Part shown: positions 22,099-35,682 of the stretch, piece by piece | Layout: each line of letters opens with the position of its first letter | How positions within the stretch are numbered: position 1 is the first letter of the stretch | Assembly (NCBI GenBank): GCA_022376515.1 | Contig: WTXI01000066.1 | Location: forward strand, 115,762 to 179,761 | DNA from: Lactifluus volemus | Lineage: Eukaryota; Basidiomycota; Agaricomycetes; Russulales; Russulaceae | Reading direction: 5' to 3' | Length of the DNA stretch: 64,000 nucleotides | The notes under the pieces: generated by a model | Databases searched by the model: none | Told to the model about the DNA's origin: nothing | Seen by the model: the letters and a program-made list of their open reading frames with translations, nothing else | Position numbers and translations under genes: made by a program

Positions 22099-24671
22099 AT
22101 GTGTTCTCTCACTCTTCAGGTTGTTCTGCTCTTTGCCACCATATCAGCGAGAGTATATGCTGCCATTGGACCCGTGGCTGATCTTAACATCGTCAACGCT
22201 GAGATATCTCCAGACGGATACCTTCGCAAGTAAGTAAGCCATGACTTGTTCCTACTACAGTTGATCACGAACCCCACGACTGCAGTGCTACCCTCGTCAA
22301 CAATAATTTCCCTGGCCCACTGATCAAGGCAGAAAAGGTAGATCTCACAGAATAGTCCCTATGTCCTGCTTTTCCAAGTCAATTTCAGAACGATCAGTTT
22401 AAGCTCAACGTCATCAATTCACTGACTGATCTATCGATGGATTTGGAAACTTCTATTGTGAGTGTATCTTTTTACCTTACATGGCAACGTAGGTGCTCAT
22501 TCTCTGCAGCATTGGCACGGTATTTCCAAAATGCTACCAGTTGGGCTGATGGTCTGCCTCCGTCACTCAGTGTCCTATTATACCAAACCAGAGCTTCCTC
22601 TACTGTTCAGTGTATTTGAGCAAACGGTACTGCAACTTCTATCTCCACAAACTTCTGACAATTTCCCTTGGTATTTCAGGGTACATATTGGTATCACAGC
22701 CATTACAAGGTTCAATATTGTGATGGATTGCGTGGAGCCCTTGTATTTATGACCAGAATGACCCCCACGGTGGCCTCTATGACGTTGATGATGGTGAGTT
22801 GGCAGTAGGGTTTAAAATAGGCTCTTGATGACCATTTCTCGTAGATGACACAGTCATTACGCTTGCGGACTGGTATCACTACAGTTCTAAAGTGGCACCG
22901 ATGGCTCCGTGAGTGTTCATCTATGATGCCTTGCCTACTTCACACGTTGAACCTCCTCCAAGTGAGTTCAACGCCACCTTAATTAACGGAAAAGGCCGTT
23001 ATATTGGTGGCCCTAAGGCCCCCCTCGCTGTGGTGAATGTTAAACAGGGCTTACGGTCAGTGTTGCGCTTCACCAGGTGAATCGGGTCGAAAGTTAACAC
23101 GTGATGACAGTTACCGACTCCGCATTGTCTCCATCTCTTGCGAACCTGCATTTACCTTCTCAATCGACGGCCATCAGCTTACTATCATAGAGGCCGATTC
23201 TAACAACGTTCGGCCCCTGCTCGTCGATTCGCTTGAGATCTTCCCAGGTAAGCAGATCCAAGGCAGATTTCCGCACGTTGACTACGACGAATGTCTCAAA
23301 CAGGTCAACGCTATTCGGCTGTTGTAAGTCGATCAAATTGACTTTCGGTGCTAAATCGAGTTCTTTACCACCTTACTGTTTCTCAGCTCGATGCCAATCA
23401 ATCAGTGGACAATTACTGTAAGTGATTCACAGATCGCCAAACTCGCGCGACCTGACTTGAATGTGCGCAGGGATTCGTGCCCTTCCAGTATGGTGAACTT
23501 GGATTACAGAAACGTCACTAACGTGGCGATTCTTCGCTACGAGGAGCTCCAGTCGTCGACCCGGCGAATGATCCTAATATGAACATCCTGTGAGTATGTT
23601 ACCGCTCAATGAGACAGATCTTCATGTAAGCCATATGTGCCCTTTTTTTCCCGTTTATAGAGCTGATATTTTGAACGTCTAGCCTCTCGATGCGAATAAA
23701 AACCCTGTGGTAAGCTTTTGTCGTCTGATTTCGACGGGTCGTCATAATTCCGTTTAATTCAGCACGGTGGTCCCTACCCTGGTGGTGCCGACATCAACAT
23801 CAATCTCAACGTGACATTCGTAAGTAAACACATTTTAGGTGATGTTCATGGCTATTGACACACATCGAGGACGACCACTATAAAGCATTTTTCATAAATG
23901 GCTATACCTTCCACCAGCCTACCGTCCCTCTGTTGCTCCAAATATGAGTGGCGCGCAAAATGCGTCCGATCTTGTCCCTGCAGGAAGCATCTATGGTCTT
24001 GATCGGAATAAAAGTGTAGAGATTACGATCCCTGCTGGTGTACCGGTGAGTTGCAGGAAGGCTTTTGCATGGGCTAGTACCTCTGGATGTTAACGCCAGT
24101 TTTGTGGGGTTCACAAAGCATCCTATACACCTGCACGGACACGCATTCCACGTTGTCCGCAGCGCTGGTACCTCGACCTACAATTATGTCGATCCTGTGA
24201 TTCGTGACGTCGTGAGCCTCGGCGGTGAAACAGACAATGTCACGATTCGGTTCTTCACTGACAACCCCGGACCGTGGTTGCTTCACTGCCACATCAACTG
24301 GCACTTGGAAATGTGAGTTTTTTTTTTTTGGGAAAACGTCCCCCCCCTCCTCCCAAACTTGTCCAAAATCCCAATGTTGAAACGGTTAATAGGGGCTTCG
24401 CAGTGGTATTTGCAGAGGATGTCCCTGAGATTCCGATGCAGAATAATTTGAATGGTACGTACTACCCCTCGGGCACATGGCCGCACGTCTATCTGCACGT
24501 GAAAGGCTGATAGAAAAAACGTGATTATCCTATCCAGACCAATGGAAGGCCCTTTGCCCTATGTACAACACCTTCATCAACGCGACACTGGCAACGGACC
24601 TCGTACTAATCGTCGTCCCGTTTCCAAAGAGAACTTGGAAATCCTTGTTCTTCCCTTTCGTTCGTTCTTGA
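22099..24671 (+). CDS. Laccase, copy 5, most divergent (frame broken as written)
   Basis: Starts MCSLTLQVVLLFATISARVYA followed by AIGPVADLNIVNAEISPDGYLRK (exon 1, 22099-22230). The laccase exon order is conserved. HWHG is at about 22,510, WYHSH at about 22,691, [10 protein letters not shown] at about 24,118 and HCHINWH at about 24,286. The C-terminus has WKALCPMYNTF and a longer tail with a possible stop at 24,671; a nearer stop in another frame at about 24,607 would match the sister copies if one more base were missing. One-base losses are placed near 22,522, 22,552, 22,601 and 22,748. Intron lengths and codons differ more from copies 1-4 than those differ from each other, so this is the oldest branch of the array. 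Confidence 0.78.
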
Positions 24672-26447
24672 CAGCCGAACCCCGAGCATTCCTTCCCTCT
24701 TGCAACCACTCTACGTAACCTTTTCATGATACCGAAGCTCTGCCCCTCCCCCCCTTTCTTGCAAGTCCTTCGAACCCAAAATTATGCCGCACTTCTTTCT
24801 TTCGACTTTCTTACGTTTTAAAAGTGTAACTCCTCGTTGTTGTCGCTGGGCTGTTGCTCTCTCTGTAGGGTTTATCGGAAATTGTCAATTTACGGAACCG
24901 CAACAGCGATATTTCAATTTTTTTTAGCTTTCAGGCTCTACCCCGCACCTTGTAGTGACCCTTCAAATAAGGACCATCATTCATCTCATCTCCTGACGAT
25001 GAAAGAGCATACAATAATGAGTTCGGCTCGGCTCCGCCCCATTTGTCATTCATCATCATCACGGAAACGCATTGGTTTGTCATGTGTATTCTCGGGAAAA
25101 TCGGGTCGAAGGGGGGCGTTGTAATTAATCAAGTCACCTGTAAACAAAACGTGGGGGCACATGACGACAACTTTTGGTACCAGTGGCGGTGGGGATGACT
25201 TTTCGGCACTTTTCAGAGATCAAGGTTTTTTGAGCGCTTCTGAGAGCCCATGTCCAGGTGGTTCTCCTTCAAGTGGAGTTTTGGAACATCATGTGTGATG
25301 ACTCATGTACAAAAAAAAAAAATCGTGTTGCGGGTCTGTAAAACCTGTATTGTGGCACTGTAGGAACAGAAGAAAGGGACGGGTTCCGTTGCTTCTAACA
25401 ATTACGGTTATAATGCCGGGTCTTGGGTGCCGGTTCACCGGTTCGAACCGAGCCCACAAGTTGTAGAAGGACTTCCTCCGAGACGCTCTCCATCACCCGG
25501 CACATTGATGATGCCCGTAGTACCTCCGAATTTTTATGATACACGTTTCGATTGCACTGCCACGTTTTTTTTTTCTAAACACGCAGTACGATTGTGCATA
25601 TGATTATGTCCGCATTGCATGTCGAAGCCCAGCCCACAACCAAAAAGAAAAAGAAAAAGTCAGCGTTTTACAAGAGAACTGGGCCCAACGTTCGGTGTTC
25701 AGGCCGTTCAGGTGTTCAGCTCTATCTTATTCATACAACACAACGGCTCACAAAACGGGTTTTTTTTTGGTCGTTGGCCGGAAATCGCCGCGGCCATCTG
25801 TGATAAGTCTAAAACGTAAGCGGAAAAAGAAAAAGAAAAGAAAAAGAAAAAAAAGAGGAAGTGAAAAGTACTATTACAGTCGTTGTACATACGCGCCTGG
25901 TAGCGACATGAGGTGGTGCGCGTTTTTATACATGATCCGTGCCCTTCGCTGCGGGATTATGCGTAGCGGTAAGAGAGCGGCTTTTGCTTGTTTGTGTGCT
26001 GTTTGTGAGATGAGAGAAGCGATGAAAGGGGGTACGTGTGTGTGCGTGTGAACTTTCGGGAAAACGTGTGGGGGGTAACTGAGGAAGAAGAGATAAAAAC
26101 AACAACTGACGGCAGACAACACGGCGGTGATATGCGTGACTTGAATTAGGAGTACAGAGGATGGTGGGTGATGATTGTGGAATTTGATGATGAAAAAGTA
26201 AAAACATGACATTGTTCGTGCGTTATGAATGAGAGGGGGCGGAGGAAAGGCGGAAGGGGGAAGAACGGAAATGAAGCGTGTAGCGATTTCAGCAATGCAG
26301 CCAAGGGCAACTATCCGAAAGCGTCCACGTTGTCGCGACACCCCAAAAACGGTGATGATAAGGTAATTCAGAACCCCGCGCATCTATCGCACCCCCCTTC
26401 CAGATATCCCAAACCACAGGGGGAGAGGGGGGAGAAACGTTCACGGA
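24672..26447. other. Gene-free spacer with A/T and purine tracts
   Basis: I see no coding region I can support between the laccase array and the next gene. Features are homopolymer runs (for example A12 near 25,311) and a purine-only tract at about 25,820-25,865. Frames here are low-complexity and unlike any family I know. Confidence 0.6.
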
Positions 26448-28166
26448 TCAGCGCCGGAACGGACGTCGCAAGCCCGAATATAAATCACTTGCGCCACCCG
26501 CGTGTCCGAACTGCGGATGGAATATGCGCTGCAAGAGTGGCCGCTTCTGCGGTCGTTGGGGTTGGGGTTGTGGCGGAGTCGGCATGGGGAAGTAAGTCCC
26601 ATTCGCAGAACGGTGGCTTTGTAATGCTGGCGTGGACTTGGACGCGGTTGTAGATGTCGGCTCAGCATAGAGCCCTTTCATACCCCTGGGAGACTACAAA
26701 TCGGGGAAAACCCGTTGGAGGTTTTTACCAGAGCCAAGATGACATTCGGATATACGTACCACTACTTTGATTTTCTGTCCCGGACTGGGCAGGACATAGT
26801 AGGTGCTTCCAGAGCTAAAACTCGCCCCGTCGTCGTCATCGTCGTCGTCATCGCCGCCACCATTTCCCTCTCTGCGACGCGATCGGTCTTTGCGTGACTT
26901 GTCCTTCTTTGAACGCTCCTTAGCTCGAGCACGAGCAGTGTTCGGACTGGGTGTTCGCGAAAACCCCTCAAAGAGTCGCCCTCTGTTGCTATTTCGGCCG
27001 AGCGAGCCACCTATTGGCGTCGGGTCGGATATCGACTGCGCCATGCGGTGCGCGTGTGCATGACGGGGAGTCGGCGCATGGATGGTTGTAGGTGGGCGAG
27101 ACGTAATAATGGGAGGGTTGTACGTGTAAGATGATGAATGGGCCGAAGGCGCATAAATGATAGAAGGTGGACCGTGCCGCCTAGAACCGGAGGCACTTGT
27201 GCCTAGGTGGGGACCACTCTGCGAGTCTGCGTGGTGTGGCTGCGAAGGATCTGGGTGAGAAGCAGTCGCACGTGAGGAATGACGCCGGAGGCGCTGCGCC
27301 GACCCGGAAGGGAATGAACTGGGTGGTCCAGGGTTGTGCGATTGTGCGATTGGAGGGTGGGGATAGGAGTGACTGCTCGAATACGAGTGCGAACGAGAAT
27401 GGGTCCTGGAATGGGTCGAGGGACCTGGTAGTGGGGGATCTTGCGGTGATGAAGGGGGTGGGAAACCATAGACCGGAGAAGGTGAAATGATGGGCGGCTG
27501 TTGCGCGGATCGAGAGCTCTCACGTGTTGGTGATACTGGGGCACTTTGTGATTGTGAAGATGGGACAGGTGGAGAAGCATATATTTGCAGAGTATTTGGT
27601 GGTGGTCGAGAGGAGTGGGTCGAACGCATTGATCTCGAGTGGAGAGGCATGGAGGGGGCATTATTTGAGTCTGGAGTAGAATACACGTTTGGGCTATGTT
27701 GAGGGCCAGGGCTTGTAGGGGAAGGACGGACGTGAATGGCCTCTGGTTGTGGAATGGCAACTATTGGGGCGGGCGGGGCGACGTACAGAGGGACAGCATT
27801 AGATGAGGAGCGACTGCGTATGTTAGGATTCGATGGAGGATAGCCATTCGAATGAGGGGGTTGACGAGCGTAATATGGGTTAGACGTCGGTTTCTGGCTT
27901 TGTGGTTGCCACTGCGAGTTGGCCGAGACCGTTACATCAGGCCTGCCGTCGGGATATCGTAAGACCATGCGTGGTGGGAGGGAATGACTACTCTCCGCGT
28001 CCGAGTCTGGTGAACTGAGACCATCGTCGGTGTCGCTGACGAGAGAAGGTGGCGCGGAAGGAGGAACGAGCGCCTTGCCCTCTAAGGAATCGACCCAATT
28101 GGCGGTGCGAGCGCGAGCGGCAAGAAAATGAGCGACAGCTTCAGGGTCGGTTGTATACTCTGTCAT
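26448..28166 (-). CDS. Pro/Ser-rich basidiomycete protein of unknown function
   Basis: Two exons: 28166-26760 and 26693-26448, joined in phase across a 66-bp intron with donor GTACGT and acceptor TTTGTAG. The protein starts MTEYTTDPEAVAHFLAARAR and has a long Pro/Ser/His-rich middle with no predicted fold. A basic patch (about residues 410-440, ARAKERSKKDKSRKDRSRR) is followed by an Asp run, a conserved-looking STYYVLPSPGQKIKVV segment at the splice junction, and a C-terminal end with KRPLLQRIFHPQFGH. The short ordered N- and C-terminal ends around a disordered centre suggest a scaffold or regulatory protein, but I do not recognise a named family. The start is the first ATG after an upstream spacer; no signal peptide or membrane segment is seen. 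Confidence 0.75.
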
Positions 28167-31100
28167 CGGGAACGGCGACGTCGACGAAGAAAAATAATAA
28201 AAAAAGGGAGAAGTGGGAGGGGAGAGGGGTGGCCCAGGCCTTTATAAGTATGATTATCCTAAAGTAAAAAATAAAATCCATCTTGGCTACTCTCTTAACT
28301 GAACCGCTTCCAAACGTGTTTTCAATGAGGCTTAACTTACTCTCATACCCACGCTTCCCTCGTTGACAACTGCCTCATCCACTCTTTTCTTTTTCTCACT
28401 GGCATACTTATGGGGCCGTTCTAAGACCATATGTTATACTGCCTCAAAATCACATACAATAACTTGACAATTCTGAACGGTCACACTGGCACCGGTTGGG
28501 CTAGTTCACTCCCTTTCCGGTCGCGTAAACCGGTTTCAGGAACGGTTAGACAAAAAGGCGCCTTTTCGGGAAACGGACCTGCCCCCCGGCTCTTCGCATA
28601 GCTAGTCCGAACTTAGTCGGACGCCTGTGCTTTGTATATAGTAACCGTGCTACGCCCCTTTGTCTCTGCACACGCAAGGTCACTGCTGGCCGAATGCCAC
28701 AAAGGTTCAAAACCTTTTCGCCCGCCCCAATCACCTTCCCTTGCTTCCGCAGTCTCTCCGGACTACCACTGCTTTACCGACCTTTTTGCGACGAATTCTC
28801 CTTGCCAGACCCTCTGGAATCGGCCTGCCTGGAACCTCTTTCGCTCAAGTTATCCAACAGTTGAGCTTCCTTCATCATACTCCACGGACGCAGTATTAGG
28901 ACTTATCAAATCAATTGATCTCTATCTGCGCCTTTACAAATTAATCCGCCCTCCTTTCATACCATCCTCTACAATCCCAATGCGTACCATCTCCTTCATC
29001 GCCGTTCCCGTTCGTTCGAGGCCCAAGTTCGCCACATAAACCCTCAATCCACAAGTCCAGACCTGTATAGCGCTCATTCCCCGCATTACCCCATGATCGG
29101 ATCTTGGATCAGGCGCTGGCTTACTATCAGATGCCGATCGCTCCGTTTTCCAACCAAAGCCAAGCTGGCTCTCCTTGGTTGTTAGCGCTGCCAAGTACGT
29201 CTTTCCCAGACAGCTCTTTCCCCGGTAAAACATAAGCAAAATATCTCGCCTCCGGTTTCGACTCGCTCGCAGTATCCCTGCGGCTCAGGGTTCAATGACA
29301 ATAACACATCCAGTTATGGGGATCGAACACGAGGCGTCAGGTACGCTACGGCTACGGTGATATATTAATCAGAGAGCTCACACATGACTAGGGACATAAC
29401 ACTGTTATGCCAAGCGTGGACCTGCCTCTGATCGAACCACACGTCAAAGTCTAGGAAGAATCGAAAGCTGTGGAACGCTCCGCCACTTCAGTACTCCCAT
29501 CAAAAACCAATTTCCTTGTCTTACACGTCATACGACGTCCTGCATCAACACCACACTCCCACTCCCGTCGTCTCTTTCCCACGCTGATGTGGATGCCATG
29601 TTCTACTGGAAAGCCCAAATTTTCGACTGCATGCGGAATACATTTTCCAGGGTCGGTCACTCGCCGACTATCCGTCCCCCAGCCTACCGACTTTCGGGTC
29701 TTCACCCTTCAGAGTCCTATCTATGCCCTAATGGAAGGCGGCTTTCCGGTGATTGGAGCGTAGGTGTCTACCTTTATACCCTCTTCTCTGGGTGCTATAC
29801 TAGGTTCCGACCCGACCCGTCACTTGGCAGCACAGCGAACAGACGCCTGACATATGTTTAGCCAACTATGATTCCCATGTCATTTCATCTCCCTAGGCCC
29901 AGCTGACGTTGCAACATCCTTGCGGGGTTTGCTGACCCAGCTGGCCTCTTCTGTCTGAGATAGACCTTCTAATTGCCATGTCATCGCATCCATACGGGGT
30001 TTCATATCATCAGAGCTCCCGCTCGCTCGCTCAAGGCCATGCGCGATGAAAACTGCTTGGACTAATTGTGCTCAAGTCAGCCGACCATCATATCTTACGG
30101 TATGCTGGATGCCCGACGACGACGGCCGAGTGATGCCATCACGGGGTCACTCTCCTACCGGCAACTAGTTTCCACAGGCATGGCACAACACTGCGGAACG
30201 ACGACCAGCTGACCAGGATTGACGGAATCCATGACTACTCAAGATGTCCCGCTTCAGCATTTCGGTGTTGGGATGACGTACTCGCGCGTTTTGAGGGCGC
30301 AGAAACGCGACTTCCCAGCGCGTGCAATGATCGTGCTGGTTCTTACTCTCTCACGCAACACGACACGCGCAATTACAAAAACCGCGAACGATACCATAGT
30401 TGCGTGGTGTTGCGCGCCTGACACGCTGTGGCCCTGCCCCCAGGGGTCGTTGACTGGAGGCCCAAGTGAAAGGCTTTCCTCGCGACCAACACGCGAAATA
30501 CGCGAAACACGCGCTCTCTCCGAAGAGAGAAAGCTGTCGTAAATATGAAAACCACGTTTGCGGGCGCTACCCCACGGAAGCGCCGAAACAACGCGCCAGT
30601 GCGTGTCAGCCACCGGCGTGCGGTAATGAAATGTTAAGAAACACCGTATAGTTTTCCCAAGGGCCCATCATTGCTATCCACTCTACGCCCGCAACCTCAT
30701 AATGTTCAAAACGTGAGAGACTGGTAGCCCTCGGAGTCATGCCCAAAACCGATACAGCACTTGTTAGAAGTGGCTTTTATATTTATATATAAATATTTCT
30801 TTTCGATCGACAGTTTTGACACGGTGCCACTAGTACTGGTACTGGCGGTGGCGTTTTGGTATGACTCGACCGTCGTAGTACAGGAGCAAATCAGGATTTC
30901 TGGGAGAGATTTCCCCCGCACGTTTCCGCGAAGCCGAGAAGGGGAACACCCTGGCTCTTTGCTTATCGCGGCTATATCGATGTGTGCCTTAGCCTTGGCT
31001 CCGAGAGGCGTGACCCCTGCTGACTCGTCCGAACCAGATCAACGGCCCCTAGCGAAGCGCAGTCTGCTCCGTCGATCCAAGCGCCAATGGTTTCCGCGCC

Positions 31101-34100
31101 TGGGCAGACTGGTTCAAAATGTCAAAAAGCTTGGGAGGAGGTGTGTGGGCGCTGCGCTTGGTTATCATATAAGGAAAACCAAAGAAACACAAAAAGGCAT
31201 CTAGGTCGTCCACGCGAATTTAATATCATTATATGACTCGTTAGTACAAAGTGATGGTGGATGGGAAGAGGGGAAGGGGGAAGAACGCTCGCTGAGAAAC
31301 AGTAAGGATTGCCCGTATCTAACGGAGGATCGGAAATGAGCGGACAAGTACCACAGCTTGAGCGGCTGGCGAACAGCGCCAGAAGAGTCTGCTGTCCACG
31401 CCAGAGATCCGAGTCAAGAGTTTTTCCCATGTTCCTGATAATTTACTCCATCCAGCCATCCATCCATCCATCCACACGTTCGACTTGTTCGGGCAAAGGA
31501 GCAAACCATCGCGGAAAGATTAACCCAGTAAGTTTAGCCCTTGGGGTGGGTCACGGTGGAGCGAGCGCACATGATGAAACACACATAGGTGATGGATATA
31601 AAGGGCTTGCCACCGTTTTTAGCATGTGGCCTCGAGGCAAGAGATAGCCTTTTAGGTCGCGCGCCCATTATTTAGTAGTCATCGTCCATCGGAATGTGAA
31701 AACATTTGGGGATGTTTAACTTTTTGTAGCACTATTTGCCTTATATTGTGAGAGCGGCGTGGGGTGCGGTGCCTCGTGTCCGGGATGTGCAGGGACACAC
31801 CCTATCTGAGGCCAGACTTTTTTGAAGAACTACAAGTTTCCCTTAACTCTTGAGGAAGAGCAACGATAAACGCGCGGGCGGTGTTCTGCCAGAAAAAACT
31901 CAGCATGGCCGCCGTGCTGATCGGTTCAACAGCATTGCGGCGATGCTGAGTTTTTCAGTGATGAGACAAAAAGTCAAAAACGACGACTAAAGATGGAAAA
32001 CGAGCCGTTTTTTTCTTTCTTTCCATGCAGCAGCGTAGAGGCCTCGTGTGCGAATCATGAGAATAACAATAGTTACCTGTGAGAAACGGTTGGGTTGCCA
32101 GAGCTATGGCGTGGGGAAACAGCCCCGGCGCCACGATGTTCAGTCGAGGTTTAAGAGGTTCAGGTCGAGGTCGAGGTGAGATAAAACCTGAGGTACTAGG
32201 GACCGTCCCGTGAACTTCTAAATGACGAATGTGGCCTAGCCTTTTGGGACAAAAATGAATTGAGCATGGGGTCGAACTGGGGGAGCCGAAACATATTCAT
32301 CTCGGGATGCTCCGAATCAATGAAAAAGTTGTGTATAATCAATGTGGAAGCGGGCAGGCACATTCGGTTGTGTGTGGGGCGCGTGCCTGTTCATGGGAGA
32401 TAAAGTAAGGACAGACCTACTACGTCATAGTGAAAGGGTTTAAAGCTCGGTTTGAAACCAAGTGTGAGAGAAAAGAGACGCATGGGTGACGGCGATCTCG
32501 AAGAAGGGAGTTAGGCATCTCATAAAGTATGGGAAGTGCTAAATCTATTGCGAGGGGTGTATGCGTGATGGCAAATGTTTGTTTTCCAGGATGGAAAACA
32601 GATTTTGTGATCCATTCTTGTGAGGTGTGAGTTGTTGTCATCCCGGGGGTGGCCGACTTGTGTCCACTGCGTGCGTGGAGCATGGACAACAACCCTCATG
32701 ACGTGTGGAAACCCGTTCAAAAGGTCAGGCGATTTCCGAGGAGCTCACGGAATGACCGTAGATCGTTCCGCACATGCAGCGGAGAGACCCATTCGGCAAT
32801 TCAGATGCAAAGTATTCCCCCAGCTAGCGTACGTGTGTCAGCCACGCTGAGCTTGAAAAGGCGCCAGCCCTCCAGGGGGTGGCTTGAACTGATAATGCGT
32901 TAGAATACCAGGAATGAGCCAAAGAAAATATTCTGTAACTGGTTATTGCTTCGCTTGCAACATAATCTTGGCCTCACATCTAGATTAATCGTTAGAAGGC
33001 GTCCATAATAACACCTCTTTCCGAGGTGCCACATATCCCGTAGCGAACCAGCTTTGGTCGGCGGGAAGACAAAAAAAAATCGCATTGGATCGACTTACCC
33101 GATGGCGGAGTACAGCGGTCAAGAGGTTGGCGATAATTATGGTGAAGAGAAGCGTGAAACAAACCGTTTCACGTACCACCACCGACCCCCTCGTGTTTGT
33201 CTTCCGTGGATCGAACAAAAAAAAAAAGTCCAATTGTTTCGATCTACGGAACGCACAGACGAAGATGAGATTCCGTCATCGAGTATACGAGGCTCATGAC
33301 ACAAAAGTCTCCTGCAAGAACTGCGTTCGTCGCCGAGGGACTGGAGATTGGACAGTACAGTACAATATGGTGTCCACTTGCGATGTGGACACGATGATCT
33401 GCGGGACAAACAAAGTTATTGAAAATGCTGAGCAGTTGTCCGAGTTTATCGTTCTCAGGTTTGTACTGAGCCAACTGCGGACAGACACACATCCAGAATG
33501 CAAGTTCAATTGTTTGGAAGACAGAGATCCCCTAAAAAAGAAACCGATAGATCTAGAATCGCTCTTCTGGATAACCCCCACTGTGCCCAGTTGGTCCATA
33601 AGTAGAAAACTACGATGATCTGAGCACAGCAGCTATTTCCCGAACCAATTATGATACGAGAAGTCGGTGTGATATTTTCCGTGATTATCGGGGGTAAAAA
33701 TGGCGAAAGTTCGAAGCTTTTCATCGTCCGCAGCAGGCATTTGAGAATTTTGGAATTGAAGAGCCATTTTTCGCCTTCGATGATGATGGGGTCAGGGATA
33801 CCAAAAGCGGGATACGGACGTTCTCCATGTCGTATACCCTATAGGAAGCTTCAACCATCCATTGGCATTTCAGAAAAAAATCAAGGGTAAATCCGCGGGG
33901 TCGTAAGTGTGAGAGCAGCGATAAGTGAGTCTCAGGTGACTTGATACTACGTAAGGACAATACGTCACGGTCACATGATCAACTTGACATGCTGGAATTC
34001 ACTTGATCCGGGGGTAACGGCTCAATGTCAATGGCCAGGTTTCTCGTACCGTATACTGAGTAAATAAAGTAGTCATGTGCCAACGAGATGACGCAGCATC

Positions 34101-34414
34101 TTCTTACCCTTATCACGGCAGATAACGAGACCCGAGGACCGAGGTTACGTATACATTGAACACGTGAATGAACTTTTTTTTGGTACATGAGAGGTTGCAT
34201 AACAGAGTAAAGACTAAAATAATAATGAAAAGGAGGGGTGGTACAAGTACATAGGACATAGGGTACAGCGGCGTGATGATCATGATATTGGCGCCCCAAA
34301 AATCTAAGTAGATCCCAATGGGTGGGTAAAAAGCATGGTGAACGGATAAGTATAATGCAAAGAAGGGATCTTATTATGTCAAAAGAACAGCAAGGCAAAA
34401 GGAGCGGGAAAAGC
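28167..34414. other. Long stretch without a supportable gene
   Basis: About 6.2 kb. Open frames of up to 177 residues occur (for example 30,761-31,204 and 33,085-33,618), but they have no recognisable domain, splice-consistent extension or compositional signature of coding sequence. A (CATC)n tract lies at about 31,450-31,472, and a hairpin at 31,894-31,955 is listed separately. Decayed or lineage-specific genes cannot be excluded. Confidence 0.5.
31894..31955. repeat. Near-perfect inverted repeat (26-bp arms, 10-nt loop)
   Basis: Left arm 31,894-31,919 starts AAAAACTCAGCAT and right arm 31,930-31,955 ends ATGCTGAGTTTTT. Pairing is complete except for three mismatches, and the loop is ATCGGTTCAA. 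It lies in a gene-free region. It could be a small foldback element or a hairpin RNA; the sequence does not decide. Confidence 0.8.
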
Positions 34415-35682
34415 CTACACCTTTCTCGTCTTTATCTCCCACATCCCTTCACGACCGCGAACGAGTCCCTGGAAGATGCAATCCCGCATAAGATAGTCTA
34501 CCTTCTTGACACCTTGACTCAATTCTCCTTGGTTATACTGACACCGTTCTTTGTATGCTCGAGAAATTTTCTCGCGCTCTTCTTGTGTGAGCTCGTTGTT
34601 GTAAAAGTCTGAATTTTTGATGCGTGATGTGAGGACGTTCTGAATGTGCGTGAACAATTCGTAGAGTGTGACGCCCACTCCGTTGGTGGTCGTAACTTCA
34701 ATGTACCATGGCAGACGCGAGTGGTATAGTTTCATGAATGGCGTCGGTGGCTCCGTCGTATAGCGCGTGAAATCGTAGCCGGTGATGGGACGCTTCAACT
34801 GACGGAACACTATCCGCGACAGATCATCCCGCAGATCCCACAGCACAGGTGGTTCCCGTAGAGCGGAAACACGAATACGTTCGTCCAACGCTCGCGATGT
34901 GGTATCTACTAAGGAGGTGAACGAACTAGCTCAATAACCCCGCCCTCGCAGAAAAATTGTCTAATATCTGACGCACCTGGAGGGAAATTTTTTCCTCGTG
35001 TCAAATTTGGTAGCAACGAGCTTACGCCGGATCGTGGCATTTGAAAACGAGGCCTCCATGTTCCCGGCCGATCATATAACCAAGCCTCGCGGTCTGTGGT
35101 ACGTGCCGATATAGAACGAGATAAGCCCGAAGGCGACTGGGGGAACGATAAACCACTACTGATTGATGATTGCATAGGCGATAAGAGGAACGCTGCCGGC
35201 GGGACGACTGGTGAGGTGACGTTGCCGCCATGTAGGTTCATGGAGTTGTTAAAAGCGCTTTCGCTTGTGTGAGGTTCGTATGTCGGAATGTAGGGTTGGG
35301 CGTCGGGGGGTATGTAGTTCCTCGCGTCAAATTGGGCTTGTGCAGATTCGCCGACGGGAGGGATGTAATTCCGTGGGTCAAAGGGTCCAGCTCCAGCTGC
35401 AGGTGGGCCTTGGCCTTGGGGAGGATGAGGAGGGACCGGCATGGGTACTGAAGCAGGCATGAAACCGGTTGGGAATACAGGTATCGCAGGGGGCATTCCT
35501 CCTCCCGAGTAGTTTTGAGGGTCAATCCCACCCCACGGGTCGGTTCCCGGATGAGGAGCCGGCCACGGAGCGGCGGCGAACGCAGAAGGCTGTCCTGCAA
35601 CATCATAGTATCCTTGACCGCCTGCCATGCCTGAAAGTTCAGAAAGAGGTGGTATCTGACCGTAGGTCGCGGCAATGCCCAT
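34415..35682 (-). CDS. DUF6699-type protein with disordered N-terminus
   Basis: Two exons, 35682-34977 and 34908-34415, separated by a 68-bp intron (GTGCGT..CCTTAG) that restores the frame as FPPVDTTSRALDERIRVS. The first 230 residues are Gly/Pro-rich with repeated FDPRNYIPP / FDARNYIPP words and look disordered. The C-terminal 150 residues fit the DUF6699 pattern common in Agaricomycetes: PPVLWDLRDDLSRI, then ATEPP-like TTEPPTPF, then LPWYIEV...GVTLYELFTHI, and GVKKVDYLMRDCIFQGL near the end. The biochemical role of DUF6699 is not known to me. The start ATG at 35682 is the first in frame and gives MGIAATYGQIPPL. No signal peptide is seen. Confidence 0.78.

Noticed and set aside
29290..29365. 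Possible tRNA on the minus strand (T-loop-like TTCGATCCCC)
   Set aside because: No matching acceptor stem or D-arm could be paired at the right distance.
30761..31204. 147-residue open frame with a hydrophobic start
   Set aside because: No known motif, no signal-peptide-like cleavage context that convinces, no splice partner; lies in gene-free DNA.
33085..33618. 177-residue open frame with several Cys
   Set aside because: Cys spacing does not fit a known zinc motif and the composition looks random; not supported.
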